Part shown: one piece after another, positions 33,578 to 43,437 of the stretch | How the letters are laid out: every line of letters starts with the position of its first letter | Position numbering within the stretch: position 1 is the stretch's first letter | Assembly: GCA_029531795.1 (NCBI GenBank) | Contig: JAPEIS010000011.1 | Span: 1,116,001 to 1,180,000, forward strand | DNA length: 64,000 bases | Origin: Sclerotinia nivalis | Lineage: Eukaryota; Ascomycota; Leotiomycetes; Helotiales; Sclerotiniaceae | Direction of reading: 5' to 3' | Made by a program: the position numbers and the translations under genes | Notes under the pieces: model-generated | Seen by the model: only the letters and a program-made list of their open reading frames with translations | Told to the model about the DNA's origin: nothing | Database searches by the model: none

Positions 33578-33860
33578 AGATCTTCGATCGAACTATTTAT
33601 TCTAACATTATATTGCAACAACAAAAAAGATGTAGATTGGATTAAGGAAAATAAGTTTTATAGCAAAACAAAACATATTAATATCAAATAATATTACATT
33701 AAAAATGATATAATTGATACAAACAAGTTTAGAGTCTTATGGATTACAGGAATTGTTAAGATCACATAGGCAAAGAATCAATTAGTCGTAAAACCGTAGC
33801 CAAACTTTTCATTACCCTTTCTAATCATGAATAAACTATTACTTTTAAGTTCAATCAATA
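33578..33860 (+). pseudogene. Copia RNase H remnant, last part
   Basis: The sequence continues the RNase H interrupted at 20417. It shows LYCNNKKDVDWIKENKFYSK and then TKHINIK, the typical C-terminal block of Ty1/Copia RNase H, and later NKFRVLWI. One or two stops are present. This agreement across a 13-kb insertion is strong support for the nested reconstruction. Confidence 0.85.
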
Positions 33861-34315
33861 AAGAGATATCAGAACGCCTATAGTTCGCCACCATTCCTGT
33901 CCTTTCATAAGCAATACAAAGAAGCTTGTTTACTAAACATTCCAAACTGATCGATGACGTTCCTACGCTGATGATTCGAAATGAGAACGCCTCCGTTTAG
34001 GTTTCTTGTTTTGACGAAACTGTTGCGTGATCGTAACAGGAATCGATCAAACAATGGATATTCTCATTAAACAATTCATATACTCTGGCTTTTGTATATA
34101 TTACATTAGTTTAGGGCTCGATATTGATGTAGAATAATTGGGAGTACTTTTGTATTATAATATAAGCTTAGGATCATAGATTGCTGAATTTCTATAGGGA
34201 GATTAGACAATACGATTATAATTGAAAACTAGAATGTTGCTATAAAAGTTAACAAAGTTTTATTATATATTTCATATGATTCTTTAATAATTATAGTTTC
34301 TGATTATAAAGGGGA
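33861..34315. other. Copia 3' untranslated segment with a less mutated core
   Basis: No reading frame is convincing. About 33870-34060 is visibly richer in G and C than the rest of the element, and then the sequence returns to AT-rich up to the 3' LTR. It may be a segment unique to this copy that RIP did not recognise. Confidence 0.5.
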
Positions 34316-34435
34316 TATTAGAATATATAATACTCATTAATACTAACTTCCGCATTAGCATACATATCTCTTCAAACTGTACCATAGAATATTAGTTACA
34401 CACACAATAATATATACTTGATTGCCCTTTCAACA
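34316..34435 (+). repeat. Copia 3' LTR
   Basis: 120 bp, TATTAG to CAACA, followed by aaact (34436-34440). It is more mutated at its left side than the 5' LTR. Confidence 0.85.
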
Positions 34436-34440
34436 AAACT

Positions 34441-34930
34441 AACGATTACCTTTCAGAAATCACAACCAAAGAAAGGCGTATTGAACTGCGATTACAATAA
34501 TCCTGCTATACTAATTAATCTTACCTTTGAAATATAAAGGACCGATACTTATGATTGCTATTTCCTGATTTCTTTTCATGGGTTTGTTTGCTTGTTCTAT
34601 ATTATTATATTAAGTTATCTTCTAAAATATGATTATATTCCTAGATATGATGATTAATATAGAAAGCATTTTTGAGGTAATTCTAAAACAATTTTGAAAT
34701 GAATATTTATATATATATAACCTTACAGCTCTTGAAACTACTAAGTTCAATCGATATCGTCGAGATTGAGGGAGGATACTGGCACTAGTATGCTGCGATA
34801 GGAACTCTTGGTGTGTGATTGCACACAAAAGAGATCTAGAACATATCATGCTTACCGATTGCGAGGTCTACTATGTATGTAAGAGCATTATATCTTCGCC
34901 CTTAGACAGTATGATAAAGTAGTCAAATCG
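34441..34930. other. AT-rich spacer right of the Copia element
   Basis: No gene is seen. Many stops are present in all frames. It may hold the mutated upstream part of the transcription factor remnant that becomes readable at 34931. Confidence 0.45.
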
Positions 34931-35510
34931 ATGGAAGATATGGCCCGACAAGATCACTTAATAAGGACAGCTTTGCAATTTTGTTTGCTCGTTGTACATG
35001 TCTGCTACGAGGATCTTTATGGGACGCAGAAATCTGCTATTGCACATATCAAAGCTGGAATCCATCTGAATAAGAAAAAGGAAAGTTCAGTTGACTTCAA
35101 AATCATCAGTCAAATATATGTTGTTGCACTCAAATGTGGAAACTTTTCGATTCGATCTGAAGCCATCTCTTTATTTTTGCCAAAATCTTGGCCCAAAGGG
35201 GTCTGAGATAGCAATGTGGGAGGCAATATGGCTTGAGCAATTGTGGGGTTGAAAGAGGAAGAAGGATGAGAATCTGATTTTGTACCCAAGATCAAGGGAT
35301 TCTATCAAATCTCTATGCGGTTTGATCTACAAAAGCGGACTGGAACAGTGAAATGCTTTAGAGATTTCAATATTCCCAGAAAGGAGTTCTCCTATCACAA
35401 GAAGCATTATTGTGAAGTGGGACAAACATTATACATGCTCCTCGTATAAGAACAACACCGAACGACAAGATACTTTTACAAGTCCAACATGAAGCATGAA
35501 AGTAAAATGG
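34931..35510 (+). pseudogene. C-terminal remnant of a Zn2Cys6-type fungal transcription factor
   Basis: The stretch LIRTALQFCLLVVHVCYEDL, then YGTQKSAIAHIKAG, and the later LFLPKSWPKGV and NVGGNMA blocks look like the C-terminal domain that follows Zn2Cys6 DNA-binding regions in ascomycete regulators. I recognise this from family impressions; no search was run. After GV the frame continues through three TGA codons at positions where Trp would be expected, and similarity to the type continues (FVPKIKGF, MRFDLQKRTG). The DNA-binding half is absent. TGG-to-TGA is a G-to-A change, so RIP spreading from the adjacent Copia element is a likely cause. Confidence 0.5.
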
Positions 35511-36486
35511 GATCCGTCAAAAGGCTGGGGCGTCACAGGCACTTAACATAACCTGTGACCAACTCAAATATAACGACAGCCAGTAGTAGCCCGCCTCCAA
35601 GTTTAAGCGATCCCATATATATTCCTAAATAGGACAACAAACGTTAAGCACCCCCAACGTCTCGATGGCGCAGCGGTAGAGTTCATCATTCCCGAGAATG
35701 TTTGTCCGCCTCTCTACTTGCAATTGGCAGGGCTTCGATCGGACAGTGACACAGGGTATAACTTCGTGCGTATACTGGTGTGGTTCATTGGGACTTCATG
35801 GCGTCGCGCCTAGAGTTTTGCCATTTTGGAAAGTTTTTCTATGGGGTCTAAGAGAGAGTGAGGAGGTGGAGTAGTGAATATTCTACGTGTGATTTTAAAT
35901 TGGGATGAAGTTGAAAGGGTCTTGGTTGGCGGTCAAATTTTACCACAATTTTGGGAGTTGTTTTTGTGGAGACGATGTTTTTGCATTACCATTCTCATCT
36001 GAAAATTGTTTTTCCTGTCTACTGTCTGGTACAACCGCACTTCGCCAGATACTTGGAGTTCGAGCGCAGAAATATATCTCCGTTTTCGTAGACGAGACGA
36101 CAGAGTTGACAGAGTTGACAGCGGCAAAAGTGGGTGTAAGTTAAGTATATTGATCACTACCTATTGATGCCTCGTAATAGAGAATATGATATATGATTCC
36201 ACCATGATAAAAGACTCAAACATTCTAATGTAATGAGTGGAAATTGAGGAAGATGAAAGTTGAGGGTAATCACGGTAAGTCACGTTATGCTAGACGTGAA
36301 GTTCCCAATACGGCTTAACTATCGGGTTTATTTTGTTTGGAAAAGAGTGAATAAAGTCCCAGTTTAGAAGACGAAGCTCTCTTGGAAAGGTACCGGAACT
36401 CTCTTATATTAGAATTGATAAAGTCTGTCATCAACAACGAACAAAACACAACAGTGCGAACCGCCATTACGTCTTCAGAAAACGTC
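35511..36486. other. Spacer without a convincing gene
   Basis: No gene is seen apart from the weak tRNA-like segment near 35663. A 79-codon open stretch at 35905-36144 has no recognisable motif and poor context. An in-frame ATG at 36382 extends the BTB gene by 35 residues, but the extension looks unstructured. Confidence 0.45.
35660..35750 (+). other. tRNA-like segment, possibly a SINE head
   Basis: GATGGCGCAGCGGTAGAG (35671-35688) is a good tRNA D-arm/A-box, and GGGCTTCGATCGG about 60 bases later resembles a B-box. I cannot pair an acceptor or T stem, so it is not a functional tRNA. It may be a decayed tRNA or the start of a tRNA-derived SINE. The GGTAGAGTTC string also occurs in the 104-bp foldback elements. 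Confidence 0.25.
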
Positions 36487-37834
36487 ATGGCTTTCGCAGA
36501 TGCATTCAAGCAAGCCTATCCTGAAGAGCCATTTGCTCCGTTTCGGCAAGGGCATCCGAAGTTTATCTCGCAGTAAGTATGATGTTCCGATTTCATTCTA
36601 TGAAATAATATTGAACATTCCCAGGTTATATTCTACCGGAAAATACTCAGATCTAACCATCAAATGTCAAGGAAAGGAATTCAAGGTTCATCGAGCAATT
36701 GTTTGCCCTCAATCAAAGCCTCTTGCTGCGGCTATAGACCATGGATTTAAGGTAGTTTGAATGCCAAATGACAATGAATGTTTAGTTCATGCTGATGTCA
36801 AGATTTAGGAAGCTACTACGGGCGTCATTAACTTCGAGGAAGATGATCCGGAGATTGTGGAATATATGATTAAGTTCCTTTATGTTGGTACCTACAAGGC
36901 ACTCGCACGAATGAATAAACTTACTGTACCTGAAATGTCCCAAGACGCAACGTCTGTGGCTGAGGCATATGCTTCAGTATTCGGCGAACAGTTATCCGAA
37001 TTTCTTTCACGCTTCCATACCCCGGCAAATACAAATACTACAACGAATGGCCCGAAAAAACTTTTCGAACCAGCGGCCAACATGTTTTCAAGCTCCAATG
37101 GCGCTTCCATGTTCGAACCTCCACGAGCATCCAGAGATAGCGGGCGCAATCTCTTCGACTATACACCCAGAACTGAAGCCACCTCATCGATATTTGGGCT
37201 ATCTCGCGAAGTTGATCCTATCAATATTTCTGCAACCACAGCTGGATCTACAACATCGACAGCGAACTTGTTTGGTCCAGTTAATTTTCCTCCTCCTCCT
37301 CCTGCAACTGCAGCGGGATCTACGACATTCACATCGAACATTTTTGGCCCAATTACTTTTGCTTCTACTCCCGAAACTGCAACTGGATCTACAGCATCAA
37401 CATCAAACAGCCACAGACATGTTTTGGGTGGAATTATAGACACAGAAAACGCTTCAGTTCAAAGCTCGGAAGGCAAATTTGATTGGTCAAGTATTGGTCT
37501 GGGTCCCATCGAGTTTCACGCGGAGGATTTGGTCAAGCATGCAAAGGTATACATCATGGTCGAGAAATATGACATCCAACCATTAAAGTTACTTGCTCGT
37601 GAGAGGTACTTCACCATCTCAAAGACTTGCTGGGACTCTTCTTACTTTGTGGAAAGTATTGAACTTATCTTCGATGGTACACCGGAAATTCCTGGAGGCG
37701 ATTGTCTTCGAAACTCCGCCGTGGAGATCGCTAGTAGGCATCCGAAACAGCTTCTAGCAAGGGACGACTTCACACAATTGTGCCAGGAGAGAGGCGATAT
37801 TGCCACTTCCCTTCTTCAATTAATTTGTGGATGA
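36487..37834 (+). CDS. BTB/POZ domain protein with a long FG/Pro-rich insert
   Basis: There are three exons: 36487-36572, 36625-36751 and 36809-37834, with introns of 52 and 57 nt (GTAAGT...CCCAG and GTAGTT...TTTAG). The product is 412 residues. The BTB core starts near residue 33 (YSDLTIKCQGKEFKVHRAIV, then SKPLAAAIDHGFK) and continues in exon 3 with VINFEEDDPEIVEYMIKFLY. The expected helix pair after it (KVYIMVEKYDIQPLKLLARE) comes only about 200 residues later. The gap holds a low-complexity insert with three rough repeats (TTAGSTTSTANLFGP, TAAGSTTFTSNIFGP and a third) and a short polyproline run. Fungal BTB proteins of this type often act as Cul3 adaptors or transcription cofactors; the partner here is unknown. 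I chose the ATG at 36487 for its good context (GTCATGGC). Confidence 0.8.
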
Positions 37835-38570
37835 TGTGATGAATTTTACGGATGGTAATTGGCACGGCCGTATCATTGTAGGCTGAGTGGTTATATGATT
37901 ACGCATTTATGATTGAAAGGAGTCTGTCTTTCTTTTCTAATGATAGTTACTATAGCTGCAAATGAATCAATCACCAGTGAAATTAATTACGTTCTTTGTC
38001 TACAGAAAGAAAATATCTCCCATTCTAGAGCATACAAGTCATGTACTACAGAACCATCTACGAAATTCAAGCATGCTAAATGATGAAGCTAACATAAAGA
38101 CAGCAACATAGAGACACAGATGTTTGCTTTACCCAAGAAAATGTGGCATGCTTTGATGAAACAGAAAAATAAGAATTCTGGAAGAATCAAATCCATGTAT
38201 TGATCCGAATATAAACACGACCTTCTACAAGTCAACGAGATGATACTTGGTCTTATCAGTAGCCATGAATCTACATCAAGCAGCAGATTCTCAAGCTAGG
38301 CTCAGGCAAATCAAGCGATCCGATTTGTCTACGCTAACTAACTTATAAAACTTTGCTATACAGCAAAATACCATGCTGAGATGCAGGCACAAAATTATGT
38401 TTGCACATAGTGCAATAATACTTCCTCGTTCTGAGGTCCTCGCAGATAAAGACGATAAAGGATGGCGCGACCTTGGAGAAAAACGAAGACAGTTCAATAT
38501 CATTGTAGAAGCATCGCTTCTGTACATCTAGTCTTCCGAATACAACATTGACCTTGCGAGCAACTACTCC
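37835..38570. other. Spacer between the BTB gene and the BTB remnant
   Basis: No gene is supported. The minus-strand open stretch at 38343-38591 contains paired cysteines, but it overlaps the likely upstream part of the BTB remnant and resembles no family I know. Confidence 0.4.
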
Positions 38571-39065
38571 AATCCAAACAGACCTACACATACACCACCC
38601 GCCCCTTCAGGACCTCCTCAAGCACAGCATTTCTTCCCTCATGCCAACAACCTTGACGACTCACGACTACTTTTCAACACGAAATTATACATCTTTGCCC
38701 ATGAATACAAGGTTGACGCGCTGCATCACCTAGCTGCAGCAAAGTTCTTTCACATCGCACATCTCCCTTCACCTTCCGTGTTCAGCGCTAGCACCCATAT
38801 GCTAGAAGAAGACTAGTATTTATCGAAGCCGGATTTCTTCTCTGCGAAAACATGGCGGAGCTCCTGAATAGGCAGACTGATAAGCTATGGGATGATAAAA
38901 AGAGGAAGATGGAGTGATGCGGAGGCGGAGGCGGTCAGAATTTTCTGGGATGGGGAGGATTTTGTGACAGAGGTGTTGGAGGCGGGGTGGCATATTTATG
39001 GGAACATGTCGATGAGCGTGAGAGGTTTGGAGCAGCTTGCTAGAAATAATGGTTGGAAATTCTGA
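38571..39065 (+). pseudogene. C-terminal remnant of a second BTB-type gene
   Basis: The frame ending at the stop near 38815 reads LFNTKLYIFAHEYKVDALHH, then LAAAKFFHIAHLP. This is the helix pair that follows the BTB core in fungal proteins and is analogous to KVYIMVEKYDIQPLKLLA in the neighbour at 36487. A stop follows, and the next 250 bases show shifted frames (for example EAVRIFWDGEDFVTEVLEAG) that would suit the rest of the domain. No BTB core is legible upstream. It is probably an old, decayed duplicate of this gene type. Confidence 0.45.
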
Positions 39066-39600
39066 GGCTCGTGAACAGAGGGCAATCACATGTCATCAGA
39101 GTATGAATTTTGCCTGGGCTTGTTGGAACTGGGATTTTTGACTTGCAGGGGACGTTAGAAGACCACATCGATGCAAATAACTATTGATCGCAAATTCCAG
39201 TTCCTCTCGTCCACAAAAGACATATAGATCCAGAAATTGGTAGACGCGGCAATAAGTTGCGATCTCAGATGATTAGGGGGGAGTTCGCTTGATCTCATCA
39301 TGTAGTGATTACAAGCAAATACATTGGCTAATTTTTCTCTCATTCGGATATAAAACGAGCGCTTGCTTCAAGACAGCCCATCTCGGCAATCCATCAAAGT
39401 ACAATATCCCGCCAGCTAAGAGCGTAATTCCTTTCTTTGATATTCAGTATTAATACTGATCCCCTATTCCAGGTCTTGCCAAAGACCAAAGGTAATGGGA
39501 ATAACACGAAGTCTTTATGTTCTGATAATATGACAATAATGTACAAGTGCTATCTTGTTTCATCAAGTCAATGCATGATATATAACCACTCTTGCGCCGT
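39066..39600. other. Spacer without a gene
   Basis: I see nothing supported here. The end of the stretch should contain the 3' end of the bL19m transcript, which is on the minus strand. Confidence 0.5.
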
Positions 39601-40311
39601 TCACTTCTTTCCCTTTGTCTTCTTCTTGCTAGTTTGCCTCCTCTCACCCTCGGGTCTTCCTAATACACCTCTTGTTCTCTGGTATTGCAAGACAATATTC
39701 TGCACACTACCCATATCATGCTTTGGCTTCCTCATGTATGTCAATCTTGCTCTCCTAGCCCTCTTAGCCTTCCTCTGTACCACCTCGATACCCTCCACGT
39801 TTGGACTATATATCTTATACCACATCTCAACACCCACTCTCGTCAACTCATTTCTTAGTAAGACACCCGTCTCCACGCCTCGTCTTCGGATATTGATGCA
39901 TACTCCAGCAAACGGGTCGCCTGTTTTAAGGCGTACGAGAAGAATATCGCCAACTCTGGCTGCTTCTGGGTTTGTTTTGGAGAATAGGTTGGTGCGGGCA
40001 CCAGTTGGATCGAGGACTGCTATTTGCTCGGCGTGAAGGTCTTTTATGGGTTCTTTGTATTGCTGGGCTGGAGATGATGGTGGAGGGTAGGTTTTGATCT
40101 TTCGGACAGCTATTCAAGGCATCAGTACACGAAGAGTCTCAATTGTGGAATCGTTGGAGGACCGACCTTGAGTCTGAAGAGGGGTCTGCGACGCCGGCTT
40201 CGAGTGGTGATATGTGCTCAACGACCTCGAAATAGCCTTGTGTTGTCTCGATTGCCGTAACAGAGATTTCCAGCAGCTCAATGGCCGCAATGTGGGTGTT
40301 ATGGTCGCCAT
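39601..40311 (-). CDS. IMG1: Mitochondrial large ribosomal subunit protein bL19m
   Basis: Two exons: 40311-40167 and 40109-39601, with a 57-nt intron (GTCGGT...TACTGAT...ATAG). The product is 217 residues. The first 40 residues are basic, Ser-rich and without acids, as expected for a mitochondrial targeting peptide. The L19 core starts with PTGARTNLFSKTNPEAARVG and GDILLVRLKTGDPFAG. The family signature follows: INIRRRGVETGVLLRNELTR, then GVEMWYKIYSPNVEG and EVVQRKAKRARRARLTYMRK. Family knowledge: bL19m sits at the subunit interface of the mitoribosome; the yeast homologue is Img1. It is divergent to the mitochondrial-targeted gene at 40519, with 207 bases between the start codons. An upstream ATG at 40398 exists, but the one at 40311 begins a normal presequence. 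Confidence 0.88.
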
Positions 40312-40518
40312 GGTTGTTGAGGACTGGATTTTGTACTTGAAGTGAGGTTCAATGCGACCAATCTGAAAAATTCTGCCGCTTTTGGGGTCACCGCCCAATT
40401 CTAAAATAATAATTTATGAGAGCACCCCAAACTCTTTAACGATAACGATTGATCGCACCCCTCCAAATAGTGGCCATTGACTTTCCACAAAGCTCCCTGA
40501 ACTACTCCTAAGGTCATT

Positions 40519-41801
40519 ATGAGTGGAAAAGGTCTTTCCAAGGTCGTTCGTGGCAGTGAATGCTTGTTTAAACAAGCGCCACTGAATTCGTCCAGACAAC
40601 AACGATCATTCACGAATTCTGCAGTATGTCAAAGAGTTGGTATGTGACTGCAGGGTGGTTAAATTATATTTTATATGCTGATTTTAAAATAGGCCATGTT
40701 CCATCTTTCACCCCAACCTCTTCTCCTGAGCTTGATGCCCTACTGTTGAAATACCGAAAGAACCTCTTCCTACCCGCACACCTTGCAGAATACGACCAGC
40801 GGCTAGTATACAGCACTAGACATGCGCAATCACTTTTGAATGACCCCGTCAAGGTCGAGATTGGTGGAGAGGAATTTGTCTTAGAGCACATAAATCCTTT
40901 GAAAGATATACCACACACCATAAGAGGATTTAGAGAAGTCCTTAACCTCATGACGGAAAAGAAAGATTGGGACAATCTGCCGCAACTACTTGAGGGGCAT
41001 CGTGATTGCAAACGGCCCATATCCTCGGCGTTATATTGCCAGACGATCCGACGAGCCGGTTTAGTAGGACGAATGGATGCCATTATCGAGTCGGCAAGAA
41101 GAGTTCGCTACACAGGATTTCGTTTGAAAGATGAGGAAATTGTCATGCAAATGATGTATTGGATTTATTATAAAGCGCAAGTCAGTGGTTTCGAAGAACA
41201 TGAAACGGAGCAGGCTCTTGCATGGGCAGAAGCCGTGACAGATTTACTCGAGGATCCAAGACATGCTGGAGATAAAGGACCATTACTTGTGGAGAACGGG
41301 AATGATGTTCGGGCTCTTCCGGAAGTCATTGGCGTATTACTGCAATTGGCTGCAGTTCGTGCTGTAAAACATACGGATGGGAAAGATGTGGATGGGAAGG
41401 TGGCAACTTATACTACGAGGCTTCTGGGAACGCAGTACGACTTAAGCACTGCTTTACTCAATATGAGAAGGCCTGAAGTACGAGTGTATTCGAAATCCGA
41501 CTCACTCAACTCAGAAATAGCAAATCAAACCCACGATGATGGCACAGAATATTCTACGGAAGAAATTCAGAAAAAGATTCTCCGAGCGAAGAACGGTTGG
41601 CTTGTAGCTGCAGTACCGGTGTTGCATGGGATGAAAACAGCACTGAAAGTTTTCGGTCCGGATACGATAGCTTCATTACGACTGAAGGAGAACATACCTC
41701 GATTAGAAAAGCGAGTCAATAGGTACGCATCCGAGCTAAAGGAAACTTCTGCGGGCAATCTGGGCTTTAGAACGTATACCAACTTGTTCGGCGCAATATG
41801 A
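40519..41801 (+). CDS. Conserved mitochondrial-targeted protein of unknown function
   Basis: Two exons: 40519-40639 and 40693-41801, with a 53-nt intron (GTATGT...GCTGATTTT...AATAG). The product is 409 residues. The first exon supplies a basic N-terminus (SKVVRGSECLFKQAPLNSSR) that looks like a mitochondrial presequence. Starting at an ATG in the intron (40626) would lose it. The rest is mostly helical, with no catalytic motif I can name. Conserved-looking stretches are SSPELDALLLKYRKNLFLPA, INPLKDIP and KKDWDNLPQLLEGH. The paired-helix feel suggests a PPR-like or scaffold role in mitochondrial gene expression, but this is inference. Its partner across the shared upstream region is a mitoribosomal gene. 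Its 3' end converges on cysteine synthase, 64 bases away. Confidence 0.75.
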
Positions 41802-41865
41802 GTCACATGTTTCTTCTACTGATCAAATGAATACCTTTTGTATTTGTATTTACTTGTACAATAAA

Positions 41866-43054
41866 TTAAGGAAGCACAATATACTTCTCTAAATGTTTCG
41901 GAATTGCTCCGAGGAGTTTCTTCTCCGATAACCACTTCCTGGAGAACAATCGGTCGGCATACCTGTATGCGCCATCGCATAGTACTGTCACCACAGTGTG
42001 CCCCTTTCCGAGCTTTTCAGCTAGCTCCTTCGCAGCGGCAACATTCAAACATGAACTAGCTCCGAGGTACAATCCTTCCTCATCTAAACATCGGTAGACC
42101 ATCTCGATACTCTTCTCATCACTGATGTGCATTGAGCCGTCTAATAAATCAATGTCTGGTTTTAAGTTGTCTGTAACTCTGCCTTGTCCGATTCCCTCAG
42201 TGATACTGGAACCGGTTCTATCCACCAGCTTCCCACCTGATTGAATGTATGAATGTAAAACACTTCCCGGAGGATCCGCAAGATAACATTTGACTCTTCC
42301 ATCGGACTTTGTCTTTAAGTAACGTGTGATTCCAGCCAAGGTACCAGCTGTTCCTGTGGCACAGGTGAAGGCGTCCACTTTCCCATTTGTCTGATTCCAT
42401 ATCTCTGGACCAGTAGTCTCAATGTGGGCGCGTCGATTCGCAATGTTATCGAATTGATTTGTCCAAACCGCATTCTCCAGTCGATCCGCGTGTCGTTTTG
42501 CTTGATGGTTGTAATTTTGTGGATTGTCGAAAGCCACCGCTGGCACTGGATACACTTCGGCACCCAACAACCTCAGGAGGTCAATCTTTCCTTGAGATTG
42601 TGTATTTGGCATGTAAATGACGAGCTTATAGCCTTTAGACCTACAAACATGTGCAAGTCCAATTCCTGTATTCCCGGCCGTTCCTTCGACAACAGTTCCT
42701 CCAGGCTTCAGTAACCCTCTCTCTTCGGCGTCCTTTACAACATATAGAGCTGCTCGGTCCTTGATTGATCCTCCAGGGTTCATGAACTCTGCCTTTCCCA
42801 ATACTTCACAGCCAGTTGCATCGGAAATATGGTTTAACCGAATCAATGGGGTGTTTCCAATGGCTGTGATTTTTTAGTTAACTCCTCATGCGCGTGGAGG
42901 ACTGAGTCTCAAACGAACCTCCAGTTAAACCCTTAACCACACCCTGAGCTTTGGAAACTCCAATGCCGTATTGATTTGGGGCTTCCATCTGAGCGACATT
43001 TTCTGCAGCTCTTACAGCTGTAGTCGTAAAGCGTCGAACACCAAGTCGGAACAT
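41866..43054 (-). CDS. Cysteine synthase (O-acetylserine sulfhydrylase), probably mitochondrial
   Basis: Two exons: 43054-42919 and 42863-41866, with a 55-nt intron (GTTCGT...TCACAG). The product is 377 residues. The N-terminus [18 protein letters not shown] is a typical mitochondrial presequence. The fold-type II PLP enzyme motifs are present. The Schiff-base lysine is in [10 protein letters not shown], the substrate loop is [12 protein letters not shown], and the phosphate cup is [11 protein letters not shown]. The reaction is O-acetyl-L-serine plus sulfide to L-cysteine and acetate. Homologues are Aspergillus cysB and similar enzymes. The promoter region is shared with the condensin gene at 43438 and carries a TGACTC element 50 bases before the start. 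No key residue appears to be missing. Confidence 0.92.
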
Positions 43055-43103
43055 TTTTAAACAATTTGAGGAAGCAATTTTGACTAAACTTTTGTTTAGT
43101 CCG

Positions 43104-43109
43104 TGACTC
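43104..43109. promoter_or_regulatory. Possible Gcn4/CPC1 site upstream of cysteine synthase
   Basis: TGACTC lies 50 bases before the cysteine synthase start codon. Six of the seven bases of the TGACTCA general amino-acid control site agree. Regulation of sulfur amino-acid genes by Gcn4-type factors is common in fungi. One hexamer by itself is weak evidence. Confidence 0.3.
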
Positions 43110-43437
43110 TTTATCCGATCCTGTGAATGCTCGCACTGATAGTTTTGTCCCGCAGGCGGGTCTTATCGCTTATCATTGATACCGGTTCATGACTAAGCAA
43201 GGGTAGAGTAAACAATGAATGTCAACAAACATTTTAAACATCGAGTGAAGATGAAAAAGACATCGACTTCTAAAGCGTTCCTGCAATCTGCGACAATCTC
43301 CTTTCGAATCTCACTATAACTTCTGGACGAATATTACGATCTCTCATTTTACGTACAACGAATCCACGATAACCAAACGAAACATTTCACGAGAAAAAAG
43401 AAGTTTCTTATATCACATCTGAACTCAAGAAAGCAAG

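Larger units (their letters stand above)
6467..34435 (+). mobile_element. Copia (Ty1-type) LTR retrotransposon, RIP-mutated, host of all nested insertions
   Basis: Two 120-bp LTRs (6467-6586 and 34316-34435) are flanked by the 5-bp duplication aaact (6462-6466 and 34436-34440). Removing the nested elements and one copy of each duplication leaves about 5.2 kb in five pieces: 6467-9316, 9559-9822, 13592-14487, 20116-20417 and 33578-34435. Read in order, these give gag with a decayed zinc knuckle, protease (DSG), integrase, reverse transcriptase (YVDD) and RNase H. That is the Copia gene order. Frames are broken by many stops of the kind RIP creates, so the element is dead. It was the first insertion in the block, since every other element lies inside it. 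Confidence 0.9.

Noticed and set aside
37159..37443. Minus-strand open frame with Val/Gly repeats
   Set aside because: Antisense of the repeat insert in the BTB gene.
39437..40036. 199-codon plus-strand frame, hydrophobic, suggesting a membrane protein
   Set aside because: Antisense to the bL19m gene, whose splice sites and family signature are convincing.
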